Of a stretch of 64,000 nt of DNA, positions 1-8,588 are shown piece by piece. Positions within the stretch are counted from its first letter, which is position 1. Each line of letters begins with the position of its first letter. The notes beneath the pieces are model-generated. The model had not been told where the DNA came from. It worked only from the letters and a program-made list of their open reading frames with translations, and searched no databases. This DNA comes from WHTK01 sp963711035 (GTDB lineage Bacteria; Chloroflexota; Dehalococcoidia; DSTF01; WHTK01): positions 682,001 to 746,000 of the forward strand of contig CAVQCN010000001.1 of assembly GCA_963711035.1 (NCBI GenBank), read 5' to 3'. The position numbers and the translations under genes were made by a program.

Positions 1-485
1 GTCTCGCTGTGTACGACCTCGCTGAACGGCTTGCGCTTCTTGCGCCCCTTGCCGAGCTGCTGCTCCGGGTAGCCGAAGGAGAGGATGCCGAGCACCTCGT
101 AGTCTGCCGGAATCTTGAGCAGTTGCTTGACGCCCTCCATGCCGCCGAAGCCGACCCAGTTGGAGCCGATGCCTGCGTCCCACGCCGTCAGCATCATCGA
201 CTGTGCCGCGCGACTCAGGTCGGAGACGCCGAAGCGGCTTGGCTCGTTCGCCAGGACGACGGCGAGCGCGCATTGCGCCACGTACGGCCCGCTGGGTGAA
301 AGCGAGCCCAGCTTCGCCAGCATGCCCTTGTCCTGAACGGCGATGAAGTGCCAGGGCTGGTCGTTACGGGAGCTCGCGGTGAGGTGCGCGGACTCGAGGA
401 TGCGGCGCACGACATCCGGCGGGATGGGGCCTTCCTGGTAACGACGAACCGCCAGCAGGGTCCGCACTGCTTCGAATACGTCCAA
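1..485 (-). CDS. Nitroreductase family protein (partial, C-terminus off the left edge)
   Basis: The frame read from 485 downward has the nitroreductase pattern. Near the start is RRYQEGPIPPDVVRRILESA. Next come SSRNDQPWHFIAVQD, typical of the FMN-binding N-terminal region, and GSNWVGFGG and LGILSFGYPEQ, typical of the C-terminal half. About 161 codons are visible before the window ends. The start is a TTG at 485 preceded by GAGGGAAG; no ATG fits. Members are FMN enzymes that reduce nitro groups, quinones or flavins with NAD(P)H. The substrate cannot be told from sequence. It lies 31 bases downstream of tal on the same strand and may be the third gene of the tkt-tal operon. Confidence 0.85.
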   Translation of the reverse strand, partial: MDVFEAVRTLLAVRRYQEGPIPPDVVRRILESAHLTASSRNDQPWHFIAVQDKGMLAKLGSLSPSGPYVAQCALAVVLANEPSRFGVSDLSRAAQSMMLTAWDAGIGSNWVGFGGMEGVKQLLKIPADYEVLGILSFGYPEQQLGKGRKKRKPFSEVVHSE

Positions 486-516
486 TGAGACTTCCCTCTA
501 GGCCAAGAGGCGATAA

Positions 517-1599
517 TTAGACGCGCGCGGCGCCGGACGCCGCTCCGATGGCGCCGAGCAGCGCCTCGAAGTCCTTGCCAAAGGCGGCAAGGCCTTCTTC
601 CAGCAGCTCGTCCGTTACCTGCTTGAGGTCGATGCCGGCCGCGGTGGCCTGCGTGAGCACGTCCTCGGCTTCCGCCATGCCCTCGTCGATTGCCGGTCGC
701 ACGCGGCCGTGGTCGAGGAAGGCTTCGAGCGTCGGCTCCGGCAGCGTGTTCACCGTGTCGCGCGCTACGAGCTCCTCGACGTAGAGCACGTCGCTGTAGG
801 CCGGGTTTTTCGTGCTGGTCGAAGCCCACAGCGGCCGCTGCACTGCCGCGCCCGCGGCAGCGAGGCGCTGCCAGCGCGGGCCAGAGAAGTGTTCCTTGAA
901 GCGCGCGTAGGCCCTGCGAGCGTTGGCGACGGCGATGCGGCCTCGCAGCGGCGAACCGGCCGGCAGGCGCTCGTCCACCTTCGTGTCCATGCGCGAGACG
1001 AAGAACGAGGCGACGCTGCTGACGCGGCTCACGTCCTGCCCCGCGTCGAGACGGCGTTCGAGGCCGCGCTGGTACGCCTCAGCAAACTGCTCGTAGGTCG
1101 ATACGTCGAAGAGCAACGTGATGTTGACGTTGAGCCCGTCCGAGATGAGCTGCTCAACGGCCTCGACACCTGATCGCACCCCGGGGATCTTGATCATGAG
1201 GTTGGGGCGCCCGACCACCTCCGCCATGTGGTGCGCCTCGGCGACCATCGTGGCGGCGTCGGCCGGCTGCGCCTCGAAGGAGACGAAGCCATCGTGGCCC
1301 TTCGCATCGTCGTAGACCGGACGCAGCGTGTCAGTCGCCATGCGGATGTCCTCGCCGCCGACCTGCAGGAAGACGTCGTAGGGGCTGACGCCGTTGCCGC
1401 CCCAGCGCTTCAACGACTCGTCGTAGTCGCGCGAGCCCTCGATGGCCTTACGAAAAATTGTGGGGTTGGAGGTCACGCCTCGCACCCACTTCTTCTCGAC
1501 CATCTCGGCCAAGCGGCCCGAGGTGAGCAGGTCGCGGCTGATGTAGTCCAGCCAGACGCTCTGTCCTTGCGCCCGCAGAGCATCGATTGAGTTGGCCAT
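517..1599 (-). CDS. tal: Transaldolase
   Basis: Transaldolase moves a dihydroxyacetone unit between sedoheptulose-7-phosphate and glyceraldehyde-3-phosphate in the non-oxidative pentose phosphate pathway, in the cytoplasm. The 360-residue protein has GVTSNPTIF at 41-49, the nucleotide-sugar phosphate loop of the family. It has NLMIKIPG with the Schiff-base lysine at 137, and NVNITLLFDVSTYEQ further on. The length matches the long bacterial Tal form (about 360-370 residues). It starts 3 bases after the tkt stop, so the two are translationally linked and supply successive steps of one pathway. The product assignment is secure. Confidence 0.97.
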   Translation of the reverse strand: MANSIDALRAQGQSVWLDYISRDLLTSGRLAEMVEKKWVRGVTSNPTIFRKAIEGSRDYDESLKRWGGNGVSPYDVFLQVGGEDIRMATDTLRPVYDDAKGHDGFVSFEAQPADAATMVAEAHHMAEVVGRPNLMIKIPGVRSGVEAVEQLISDGLNVNITLLFDVSTYEQFAEAYQRGLERRLDAGQDVSRVSSVASFFVSRMDTKVDERLPAGSPLRGRIAVANARRAYARFKEHFSGPRWQRLAAAGAAVQRPLWASTSTKNPAYSDVLYVEELVARDTVNTLPEPTLEAFLDHGRVRPAIDEGMAEAEDVLTQATAAGIDLKQVTDELLEEGLAAFGKDFEALLGAIGAASGAARV

Positions 1600-1602
1600 G
1601 TC

Positions 1603-3624
1603 TTAGCTCCTTGTCTGCTCCACGACGCGCATCGCCGTTGCGGCGACGTTCTCCGCCGTGAAGCCGAACTCTCGTAGCACGGTCTCGCCCGGCGCCGAGG
1701 CGCCGAAGTGGTCGAGGCCAATGATAGCGCCCGCATCGCCCACGTAGCGCCGCCAGCCGAAGCTCGCCGCCGCTTCGATCGAAACGCGGGCGCGCACGTC
1801 CGGCAGCAGCACCGCGTCGCGATACTCGGTAGGCTGCTCCTCGAAGACTTCCCAGCTCGGCAGGCTGACGACCCGCGCCTGCACGCCCCGGCCTGCCAAC
1901 TGCTCGCGCGCCGCCATCGCCACGGACACCTCGGAGCCGGTAGCGATGAGGATCACGTCCGGCTTGCCAGAGGGCGCCTCGGCGAGAACGTAGCCGCCCC
2001 GCGGCACGCCCTGGCCCATGCGTTCCGTTTCGCCCAGGACGGGCAGGTTCTGGCGCGTCAGCACGAGGGCAATGGGGCCATCGCGATTCAAGGCGAGGCG
2101 CCAGCAGATCACGGTCTCGTTGGCATCGGCGGGGCGCAGTACGGTCAGGTTCGGCATCGCCCTCAGCGAGGCGATCTGCTCGACTGGCTGGTGCGTGGGG
2201 CCGTCCTGGCCGAGGGCGATGCTGTCGTGCGTGTAGATGAAGATGCTGTGTGCCCGCATCAGGGCGGCGATGCGGATGGATGGCCGCATGTAGTCCGAGA
2301 AGACGAGGAAGGTCGCCCCGTAGGGGATGACGCCGCCGTGGCGCGCCATGCCGTTGACGATGGCACCCATGGCGTGCTCGCGGACGCCGAAATGCATGTT
2401 GTGGCCATACCACTCGTCGAACTCGAAGTCGCCGTAGCCCTTGAGGTAGGTGCTGGTCGAAGGCGCCAGGTCAGCGGAGCCACCGATCAGCGTCGGCAGC
2501 TTGGCGGCGAGCGCATTGAGCACCTTGCCCGACGCCGAGCGCGTCGACGTCGATTCGCCCGCCTCGAAGTGCGGCAGGTCGGCGTCCCAGCCGGCCGGCA
2601 ACTCACCCGCCATCACCGTACGCCAGGTCTCCGCGTCGTCAGGATAGCGCCGCCCGTACTCCTCGAAGCGCGCGTTCCACTCGTCCTCCCACTCACGGCC
2701 ACGCTGTAGGGCTTTGCGAAACTCCGCCAGCGCCTCGTCCGGCACGTAGAAGTCGGGCTCGATGGGCCAGCCCAGCGCCTCTTTCGTAGCTCGCACCTCT
2801 TCCTCGCCCAGCGGGCTGCCGTGCGCCGAGGCACTGCCGTGCTTGTGCGGGCTGCCGTAGGCGATCTCGGTCGAGACGATAATCAGCGAAGGGCGGTCCA
2901 TTTCGGCGCGAGCGGCGTTGATGCAGGCCTCGATCCCGTCCACGTCGTTGCCGTCGGCGCGCTGCACCTGCCAGCCGTACGCCTGGAAACGCTGCGCGAC
3001 CTGCTCACGGAAGGCGATGTCGGTATCGCCCTCGATGCTGATGTTGTTGTCGTCGTAGAGGTAGACGAGCTTGCCCAAGCCCAGCGTGCCGGCCAGCGAC
3101 GCCGCCTCGGAGGAGATGCCCTCCATCATGTCGCCGTCGCTGACGATAGCGTAGGTCCAGTGGTCGACGAGCGTAATGTCGGGCTTGTTGAAGTGATCGG
3201 CGAGAAAACGCTCCGCGATCGCCATGCCGACGCCCATCGCGAAGCCCTGGCCCAGCGGTCCCGTTGTCACCTCGACGCCGGGCGTCCGGCCGTACTCCGG
3301 GTGACCCGGCGTGCGGCTGTCCCATTGGCGGAACGACTTGAGGTCGTCCAGCGAGAGGTCGTAGCCCGTCAGGTACAGCAGGCTGTAGAGCAGCATCGAC
3401 GCGTGGCCCGCCGAAAGGACGAAGCGGTCGCGGTCCTGCCACTTCGGGTTGGCCGGATTGTGGTGCAGGAAACGCGTCCACAGCGTGTACGCCATCGGCG
3501 CCGCGTCCATCGGCATCCCGGGATGGCCCGAGTCAGCCTTCTGCACCGCGTCTATAGCCAGGGTGCGAATCGTATTGATACAGCGCTGCAGCAGCGCCGC
3601 GTCCGTACGAGGAGATGTTGTCAT
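1603..3624 (-). CDS. tkt: Transketolase
   Basis: Thiamine-diphosphate enzyme that moves two-carbon units between pentose and hexose phosphates. The 673-residue protein is full length. SGHPGMP lies at 32-38. SDGDMMEGISSEA followed by YDDNNISIEG forms the ThDP/metal site. The central catalytic region contains GVREHAMGAI, and the phosphate-binding part contains HDSIALGQDGPTHQP. The start is set by GGGGAGG seven bases upstream of ATG 3624. It is first in the tkt-tal operon, with the promoter presumably in 3625-3725. Tkt and Tal together interconvert pentose and glycolytic sugars. Confidence 0.98.
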   Translation of the reverse strand: MTTSPRTDAALLQRCINTIRTLAIDAVQKADSGHPGMPMDAAPMAYTLWTRFLHHNPANPKWQDRDRFVLSAGHASMLLYSLLYLTGYDLSLDDLKSFRQWDSRTPGHPEYGRTPGVEVTTGPLGQGFAMGVGMAIAERFLADHFNKPDITLVDHWTYAIVSDGDMMEGISSEAASLAGTLGLGKLVYLYDDNNISIEGDTDIAFREQVAQRFQAYGWQVQRADGNDVDGIEACINAARAEMDRPSLIIVSTEIAYGSPHKHGSASAHGSPLGEEEVRATKEALGWPIEPDFYVPDEALAEFRKALQRGREWEDEWNARFEEYGRRYPDDAETWRTVMAGELPAGWDADLPHFEAGESTSTRSASGKVLNALAAKLPTLIGGSADLAPSTSTYLKGYGDFEFDEWYGHNMHFGVREHAMGAIVNGMARHGGVIPYGATFLVFSDYMRPSIRIAALMRAHSIFIYTHDSIALGQDGPTHQPVEQIASLRAMPNLTVLRPADANETVICWRLALNRDGPIALVLTRQNLPVLGETERMGQGVPRGGYVLAEAPSGKPDVILIATGSEVSVAMAAREQLAGRGVQARVVSLPSWEVFEEQPTEYRDAVLLPDVRARVSIEAAASFGWRRYVGDAGAIIGLDHFGASAPGETVLREFGFTAENVAATAMRVVEQTRS

Positions 3625-3724
3625 CGATATCCTCCCCTACGATCGATTCTAGACGCAGCGTCCAGCCGAAAGGTTGTCTAACCGTAAAAGGCGGCCGACG
3701 GCCGTTGCGATGGCGTACCAGCAG

Positions 3725-4787
3725 CTACGGCGTCGCCGAAGGGGCCGTAGTTGCGGAGGGCAGGCGAACGATCTGGGCGTGGACGACGCCCTCCGCGAGC
3801 TTCTTCTTCTTGCCGCTCTGAACGTTGATCTGCCAGAGGCCGGTGCCGCCCATCGAGTAGATCCACTGACCGTCGCTGGACCAGGCGAAGGAGGGCTGGT
3901 CCTCTGTCAGCGTGGTCAGCTTGTGCAGGTTGCTGCCGTCGCGGTTGACGATCCAGGGGTCTTCGGGCAGGCCGTCGGTCAGGACCAGCGCAGGGTCCTG
4001 CGGGTGCCGCGTCGTCGCCATTCCCACCGCCTTGTAGCCGGGCCCACCGGCCGCGATCGAGGTCGTCTTGGGCTGGGCGGCGCCGAACACGATCTGCGAG
4101 CCGTCCGGCGAGAAGGCAAGGTAACCGAAGTAGGACATGCTGTCGGTAGAAGTGACGATCTTCTTGGCGACGCCCGTCGTCGTGTCTGCCAGCCAGATTG
4201 CCTGTTCGCCGCTCGTGGGGTCCTGGGTCACGTAGGCGAGGGTCGTGCCGTCCTGAGAGATCGTTGGGCTGACGGCGTTGTCGGCCACGGTCGTCTCCTC
4301 GCCCGTGGCGATAGTTATCTTCGCGATGTGGGCGAACTGAGCGTCCGGCGTCTGCACCTGTACGATCATCGACTTGCCGTCGGGTAGCCACGTGGGCCAG
4401 CGCAGGAACTCGGAAAGCACCTTGTGCTCGATGAGCGGCTGCGCGTTGCTGCCATCGAGATTCGCCGTGTAGATGTCGGTGCCGTAGTCCTTCGTCGTCG
4501 TCGTGATCGTCGGCGCGCGCACGAAGCCGATCTGCGTCTCGTCCAGCGAGATCGTCGGGTCGATGATCGAGGCGTCCTTGAGGGCGAGGAAGGCGGTCTG
4601 TTTGTTATCCGCGACGTCGAAGCGCTGCAGGTTGCCGCTCAGGTCGGTGATGAGGAACGAGTCCGGCGGCGCCGCGCTACTGCTGCCGCCACCTCCCGCC
4701 GCCGCAGGCCTGCACGACGAACAGCAGCCCGATAAGAACCGCGAAGGCCGCCCGGTAGACGATGCCGCGATGCAGCGTTCTCTTCAT
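3725..4787 (-). CDS. TolB-like beta-propeller lipoprotein, frameshifted
   Basis: The N-terminus at ATG 4787 (RBS GGAG) reads as a lipoprotein signal: MKRTLHRG, then a hydrophobic stretch ending VVQAC, with lipobox Cys28. Eight codons later the frame hits TAG at 4677-4679. Removing one G from the GGG at 4695-4697 joins the signal to a Gly/Ser linker and the body in the other frame, which runs on to 3725. The body has WD40/TolB-type blades: TLAYVTQDP, LAFSPDGSQIVFG, PWIVNRDGSNLHKLT and FAWSSDGQWIYSMGG. The intact form would be an about 353-residue surface-exposed propeller lipoprotein of unknown ligand. The break looks like a one-base insertion or a sequencing error. Confidence 0.75.
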
Positions 4788-5004
4788 CTCCACCAGTGTC
4801 CAACTGACGCGCCCTAAGGGAAAGAGCACTCCGGCTCCTCAGACTACGAGAACCCGCCTTGAGCAGGCTGTGGTTCGACGAGCTCGCCACGAGGCAAGAT
4901 TCTTTCGGGCACGGGAAACTCAACTCGTGAGATGAGGTCGCACTCCAAGTGTTCGTGTCATTCTGGAGCAGGCGACACCGACAGGGTCGTCGGGAGGATA
5001 CGCA

Positions 5005-5406
5005 ATGCCGAAAGCAATTAAGGGAAATGCAGGGCGCACGCCGCCCGAGCCATCCACGAATCACTCCGACATCGACGAGTGGTTCCGGCGCCAGATGCCG
5101 CACCTGCAACCCATCGTCCAGCGGTTGGACGAGTCGATCCGAAAAACGATCCCGGGCCTTTACTACGCCGTCAAGTGGAAGAGGCCTTACTACGGACTAC
5201 CAGAGCTTGGCTGGATCATCGAGCTGGCCGCATACGACGTTTCGGTGAATGTCGTCTTCCTCGGCGGTGCAGACTTTGACTCTCCGCCACCACTCGGAAC
5301 CGCCGACCGGAGCCGGTACATCAAGGTGACCACCGAGGAGGAGACGCAGCAACCGGAGCTGCGTACGTGGATCGAGGAGGCAAGCCGCACGCCGGGTTGG
5401 CGGTGA
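5005..5406 (+). CDS. DUF1801 (YdhG-like) domain protein
   Basis: A 133-residue soluble protein of the DUF1801 type. It shows the family pattern of a helix followed by IRKTIPGLYYAVKWKRPYYGLP, then WIIELAAYDVSVNVVFLGGADFD and RYIKVTTEEE. The fold is an alpha/beta sandwich whose biochemical role is not established. GGGAGGA eight bases before the ATG supports the start. It stands alone between two minus-strand operons, so context gives no function. Confidence 0.8.
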   Translation: MPKAIKGNAGRTPPEPSTNHSDIDEWFRRQMPHLQPIVQRLDESIRKTIPGLYYAVKWKRPYYGLPELGWIIELAAYDVSVNVVFLGGADFDSPPPLGTADRSRYIKVTTEEETQQPELRTWIEEASRTPGWR

Positions 5407-5504
5407 AAAACATCGTGCCGAATGACGACTCCGGTGCGACTTCGAACCGTATGCCAGGCAGACGATGGACCGCTATGACGATCTGGGCAAGACATACCCA
5501 GGCC

Positions 5505-5528
5505 GTTCGTCCTGAGCCTGTCGAAAGA
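5505..5528. repeat. REP-like interspersed repeat (single copy)
   Basis: GTTCGTCCTGAGCCTGTCGA, plus a few A/G-rich bases, lies in the gap between the DUF1801 gene and the ThDP-enzyme stop. The word resembles the widespread intergenic family TTCGTCCTGAG-N-TTGTCGAAGG found in many GC-rich bacterial genomes; that match is from memory. No second copy is visible in this window. Confidence 0.5.
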
Positions 5529-5535
5529 CTCGTCT

Positions 5536-7200
5536 CTACCGCATGACCACGGCGGCCAGGAAGGACTTGTCGATGGCAACGTCCACGATCGCGGGCTTGC
5601 CGGAGTCGAGAGCGCGGTGCAGGGCGCCTTCGAGCTGCGCGGCCTCGGTGACGCGCTCGCCGTGGCCGCCCATGGCGCGCGCCACGGCGCCGAAGTCCAC
5701 CGTACCGTAGTCGACGGCAAAAAGACGGCCGCCGTAGAGCTCGTTCTGGAAGGCGCGCTCGTTGCCCAGACCGTCATCGTTGAAGACGACCGCCACGACG
5801 GGAATGTTCTCGCGCACCGCCGTCTCCATCTCGCCGATGTTGCACATCATGCCCATGTCGCCGACCGTCACCATGACGGGCCGGTCCGGCCGCGCCAGCT
5901 TCGCGCCGAGCGCGATCGGGAAGGAGCCGCCGACGGACGCCCAGTCGTCGATCATGAGAAAGGTGCCGGGCTCGTAGGTGTCGTACATGGGGCGCAGGTG
6001 CTTGCCGGCGTTGCCGGCGTCAACCACCATCATGCCGTTGGGTGGCAGCACGTTGCGCATCGCCTTCGCCACGAAAGCGCCGCGGATCGGGGCGGTGGCC
6101 TGGGCCGGGGCGTTGCGCTCCGTTTCCCACGTGCTGCGTGCGCCGGCCACGTCCAGCCACTCCCACGTCTGCCCCGATTCGCGCACGCGCCGCGTCAGCC
6201 CGGCGATGAAGCTGCCGGTCGAGCCAGTGACCGCCTGCGCGACGGGATAAACGACGCCCACGTCGGTCGCGACCGGGCTGTGATGGATGATCTTCGCGTC
6301 GCGGCGGAGGACGCCATAGCCGAACATCGTCGAGTAGTAGTCGATGTGGGCGCCGACGGCGACGATGACGTCCGCCTCGCGGGCGGCTCGGTTGGCGCTC
6401 TCCCAGCCGTTACGGCCGATGATGCCCAGCGCCTTCGAGTGCGTCGTGGGAAAGGCGTCCGGCGAGAGCTGCAGACACGCGACAGGGATGCCGCCGCGGT
6501 CCGCCAGCTCGGCCAGCGCCGCGGTCTGCGACTCGCGCAGCACGCCGCCGCCCGCCACGATCAGCGGTCGTCTCGCCTGCGATAGTACTGCCATCGCCTC
6601 GTCGAGGGCGGTTTCGGAGCAGTCGGCCGGCGTCAGCGCGCGATAAGTGGACGGCTCCAGCGGCTCCGGCTCCGTCTCTTCCAGGAAGACGTCGCGCGAG
6701 GCCTCGATGTGTACCGGCCCCTGCGGCTCCGCCAGCGCGATGCGGAACGCGCGCCGGGCCGACTCCTGCATCTTCTTCCCGGAACCGACGGAGGTCGCCC
6801 ACTTCGTGATCGGTGTAGCGAGGGCAACCTGGTCGATGTCCTGGCTGGCGTCGCGGTCGCGCAGGCGCTCCTCCTGCTGGCCGCAGATGCTGATAAGCGG
6901 CACGAAGCCCTTGTAGGCGGCAGCGATGCCCGTCGCAAGGTTCGTGATACCGGGCCCTTCCGTCGCGGTGACCACGCTCGGGCGATTAGCGGCGCGGGCG
7001 AAGCCGTACGCCATGAAGGCGGAGCCCTGCTCGTGGCGTGTGAGGACGAAGCGGATCTCCGGCGTGTCGCGCAGGGCGTCGAGGAAGGGCAGGTTCTGCG
7101 TGCCCGGGATGCCGAAGACGTGATCGATGCCTTCGCGCAGCAGGCAATCGACCAGCGCTCGGGCAGCCGTGGTCTTCGATCCAGAGGCGTCCGTGGTCAT
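5536..7200 (-). CDS. Thiamine-diphosphate-dependent enzyme (acetolactate synthase large-subunit family)
   Basis: 554 residues with the three-domain ThDP fold. The catalytic glutamate is Glu57 in RHEQGSAFMAYG. The middle domain has RRPLIVAGGGV. The cofactor motif reads GDMGMMCN...VFNDDG, a GDM variant of the usual GDG-N signature. No regulatory small subunit (ilvN) is nearby, and the next gene upstream is an amidohydrolase, so a catabolic decarboxylase or lyase (benzoylformate decarboxylase, oxalyl-CoA or sulfopyruvate type) is at least as likely as acetolactate synthase. It starts 21 bases after the amidohydrolase stop; the two form one operon. Confidence 0.85.
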   Translation of the reverse strand: MTTDASGSKTTAARALVDCLLREGIDHVFGIPGTQNLPFLDALRDTPEIRFVLTRHEQGSAFMAYGFARAANRPSVVTATEGPGITNLATGIAAAYKGFVPLISICGQQEERLRDRDASQDIDQVALATPITKWATSVGSGKKMQESARRAFRIALAEPQGPVHIEASRDVFLEETEPEPLEPSTYRALTPADCSETALDEAMAVLSQARRPLIVAGGGVLRESQTAALAELADRGGIPVACLQLSPDAFPTTHSKALGIIGRNGWESANRAAREADVIVAVGAHIDYYSTMFGYGVLRRDAKIIHHSPVATDVGVVYPVAQAVTGSTGSFIAGLTRRVRESGQTWEWLDVAGARSTWETERNAPAQATAPIRGAFVAKAMRNVLPPNGMMVVDAGNAGKHLRPMYDTYEPGTFLMIDDWASVGGSFPIALGAKLARPDRPVMVTVGDMGMMCNIGEMETAVRENIPVVAVVFNDDGLGNERAFQNELYGGRLFAVDYGTVDFGAVARAMGGHGERVTEAAQLEGALHRALDSGKPAIVDVAIDKSFLAAVVMR

Positions 7201-7221
7201 CGTTTCCTCCTGGGCTCAGTG

Positions 7222-8247
7222 TCAGTCGTCGATGCGATAGACGTGAGCGGCGGTGTCGTGGAACATGGCGGCGCGCTCCGACGGCGAGTAGCCCGCCGAG
7301 AAGCGCTTGAAGGCGTTGTACAGCACGTTGTACGAGTACGACACCTTGTCCACCGGGAAGTTGCTCTCGAACATGCAGCGGGACGGCCCGAATTGCTCGA
7401 TGCAGTAGGTGAAAAACGGCGCGATCGACTGCGCCAGCTCCTCCGAGCCCACCGGCCGCGTGCGCAGGTGCCAGTCGAAGCCGGTACGCGGCATGCCTAG
7501 GCCGCCCAGCTTCACGACGATGTTGGGGCATTGCGCCGCTTCGGCGACGCCCTTTCGCCACGTGTCGAGCACCTCGTCGCTTCGGCCGATGTATGGGCCA
7601 TCGCGCACGATACCGCCGACGTGGTTCATGACGACCTGCAGGTCCGGCACGGCGCGCGCAAAGGCGGCGAGCTCCGTGATCTGGTGGAAGAAGAGCCAGC
7701 AATCGTACGTCAGGCCGCGCTTGGCCAGGATGCGGCCGCCCTCGGCGAAGGCGTCCGTGACGAGCTGGCCCTGCACCGGATGCGCCGCCACGTTCTCGAC
7801 CTGCGGGTGCGGGTCCCAGGTGACGGAGTGACGGATGCCGCGGAAGCGGTTTGGGCTCGCCGCCTGCAGCGCGTCGAGCACGGGCTCAACCTTGGCACCG
7901 AGGTTCAGGTTGGCGTGGCCGACGATTGCCGATGCGGCGCGCGCCGAGCCGTAGATGCCGCTGGCGCTGGCCGCCGCCAGGCCCTGCACGAACTCGACCT
8001 CACCGACCGGCCGCATCTCCTGCGGGGCGCCGGCGCGGTACATGGCGCGCGCCTCGATGAAGACGGTGGAACGGACGTTGTGGCCGCCCTGGATGTCGGC
8101 GTTGAGCTCAGGCAGAAGGTAGCGCTGGTAGGGGATGCGCTCCGACCGCAGGTCCCAGAAGTGATGGTGGGGATCGCAGATCGGCAGCTCGGGTTCCAGC
8201 GCCTCCTCCGGCGCCAGGGCAAGCCAATCGTTTCCTCCGAACGGCAT
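7222..8247 (-). CDS. Amidohydrolase family protein (COG3618 type)
   Basis: 341-residue TIM-barrel metal-dependent hydrolase. DPHHHFWDL at 25-33 gives the HxH metal motif. VVMNHVGG holds a later histidine, and MFESNFPVDK is the conserved block carrying the catalytic aspartate in this family. Relatives hydrolyse lactones or decarboxylate cyclic acids such as 2-pyrone-4,6-dicarboxylate. It is the first gene of a two-gene operon with the ThDP enzyme, which suggests ring-product hydrolysis followed by C-C cleavage (inference). A strong promoter lies at 8299-8326. Confidence 0.85.
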   Translation of the reverse strand: MPFGGNDWLALAPEEALEPELPICDPHHHFWDLRSERIPYQRYLLPELNADIQGGHNVRSTVFIEARAMYRAGAPQEMRPVGEVEFVQGLAAASASGIYGSARAASAIVGHANLNLGAKVEPVLDALQAASPNRFRGIRHSVTWDPHPQVENVAAHPVQGQLVTDAFAEGGRILAKRGLTYDCWLFFHQITELAAFARAVPDLQVVMNHVGGIVRDGPYIGRSDEVLDTWRKGVAEAAQCPNIVVKLGGLGMPRTGFDWHLRTRPVGSEELAQSIAPFFTYCIEQFGPSRCMFESNFPVDKVSYSYNVLYNAFKRFSAGYSPSERAAMFHDTAAHVYRIDD

Positions 8248-8298
8248 CAGAGCACCTCACAGATACGTCGCTGAACGGGCCGGATTGCAAACGCTCCG

Positions 8299-8326
8299 AG
8301 TGTAACGCCGGCCGCTCGCGTGTCAA
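8299..8326 (-). promoter_or_regulatory. Sigma70 promoter of the amidohydrolase/ThDP operon
   Basis: On the minus strand a perfect -35 TTGACA (8326-8321) is followed after 16 bases by TACACT (8304-8299). Transcription should begin near 8292, leaving a leader of about 45 bases before ATG 8247. It is one of the best promoter matches in the window. Confidence 0.75.
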
Positions 8327-8588
8327 CGCCGATGCGACCCGACGTGTCACTCCGAACACAGCCGAGGAGTCGCCGCTCAACCAACCACGCAAGCAACCTG
8401 CGTTCTTGCTTCATCCGAGCGGCAACCCCCACCCCACCCTGGCGAACCGTGAAGGCGTCACAACTCGAGTAGATGTGGACTCGCAATCCGTTCACCAGAC
8501 GCTGGGATTGAAGCATGGGCTCCGCCCCTTGCAACCCTGCGCCCGACCTAAAGGTGGGCCACTACAGCGACTTCAGGCAACGCCGCGT
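8327..8588. other. Intergenic stretch, no gene seen
   Basis: Between the amidohydrolase promoter and the GT39 stop codon I see no open frame with a ribosome site or recognisable product, no strong hairpin with a T run, and no repeat. Short frames here lack family features. Confidence 0.5.

Noticed and set aside
5536..7200. Acetolactate synthase (ilvB) for branched-chain amino acids
   Set aside because: No small subunit or ilv genes are nearby, the gene is coupled to an amidohydrolase, and the ThDP motif is a GDM variant. The broader family name is safer.
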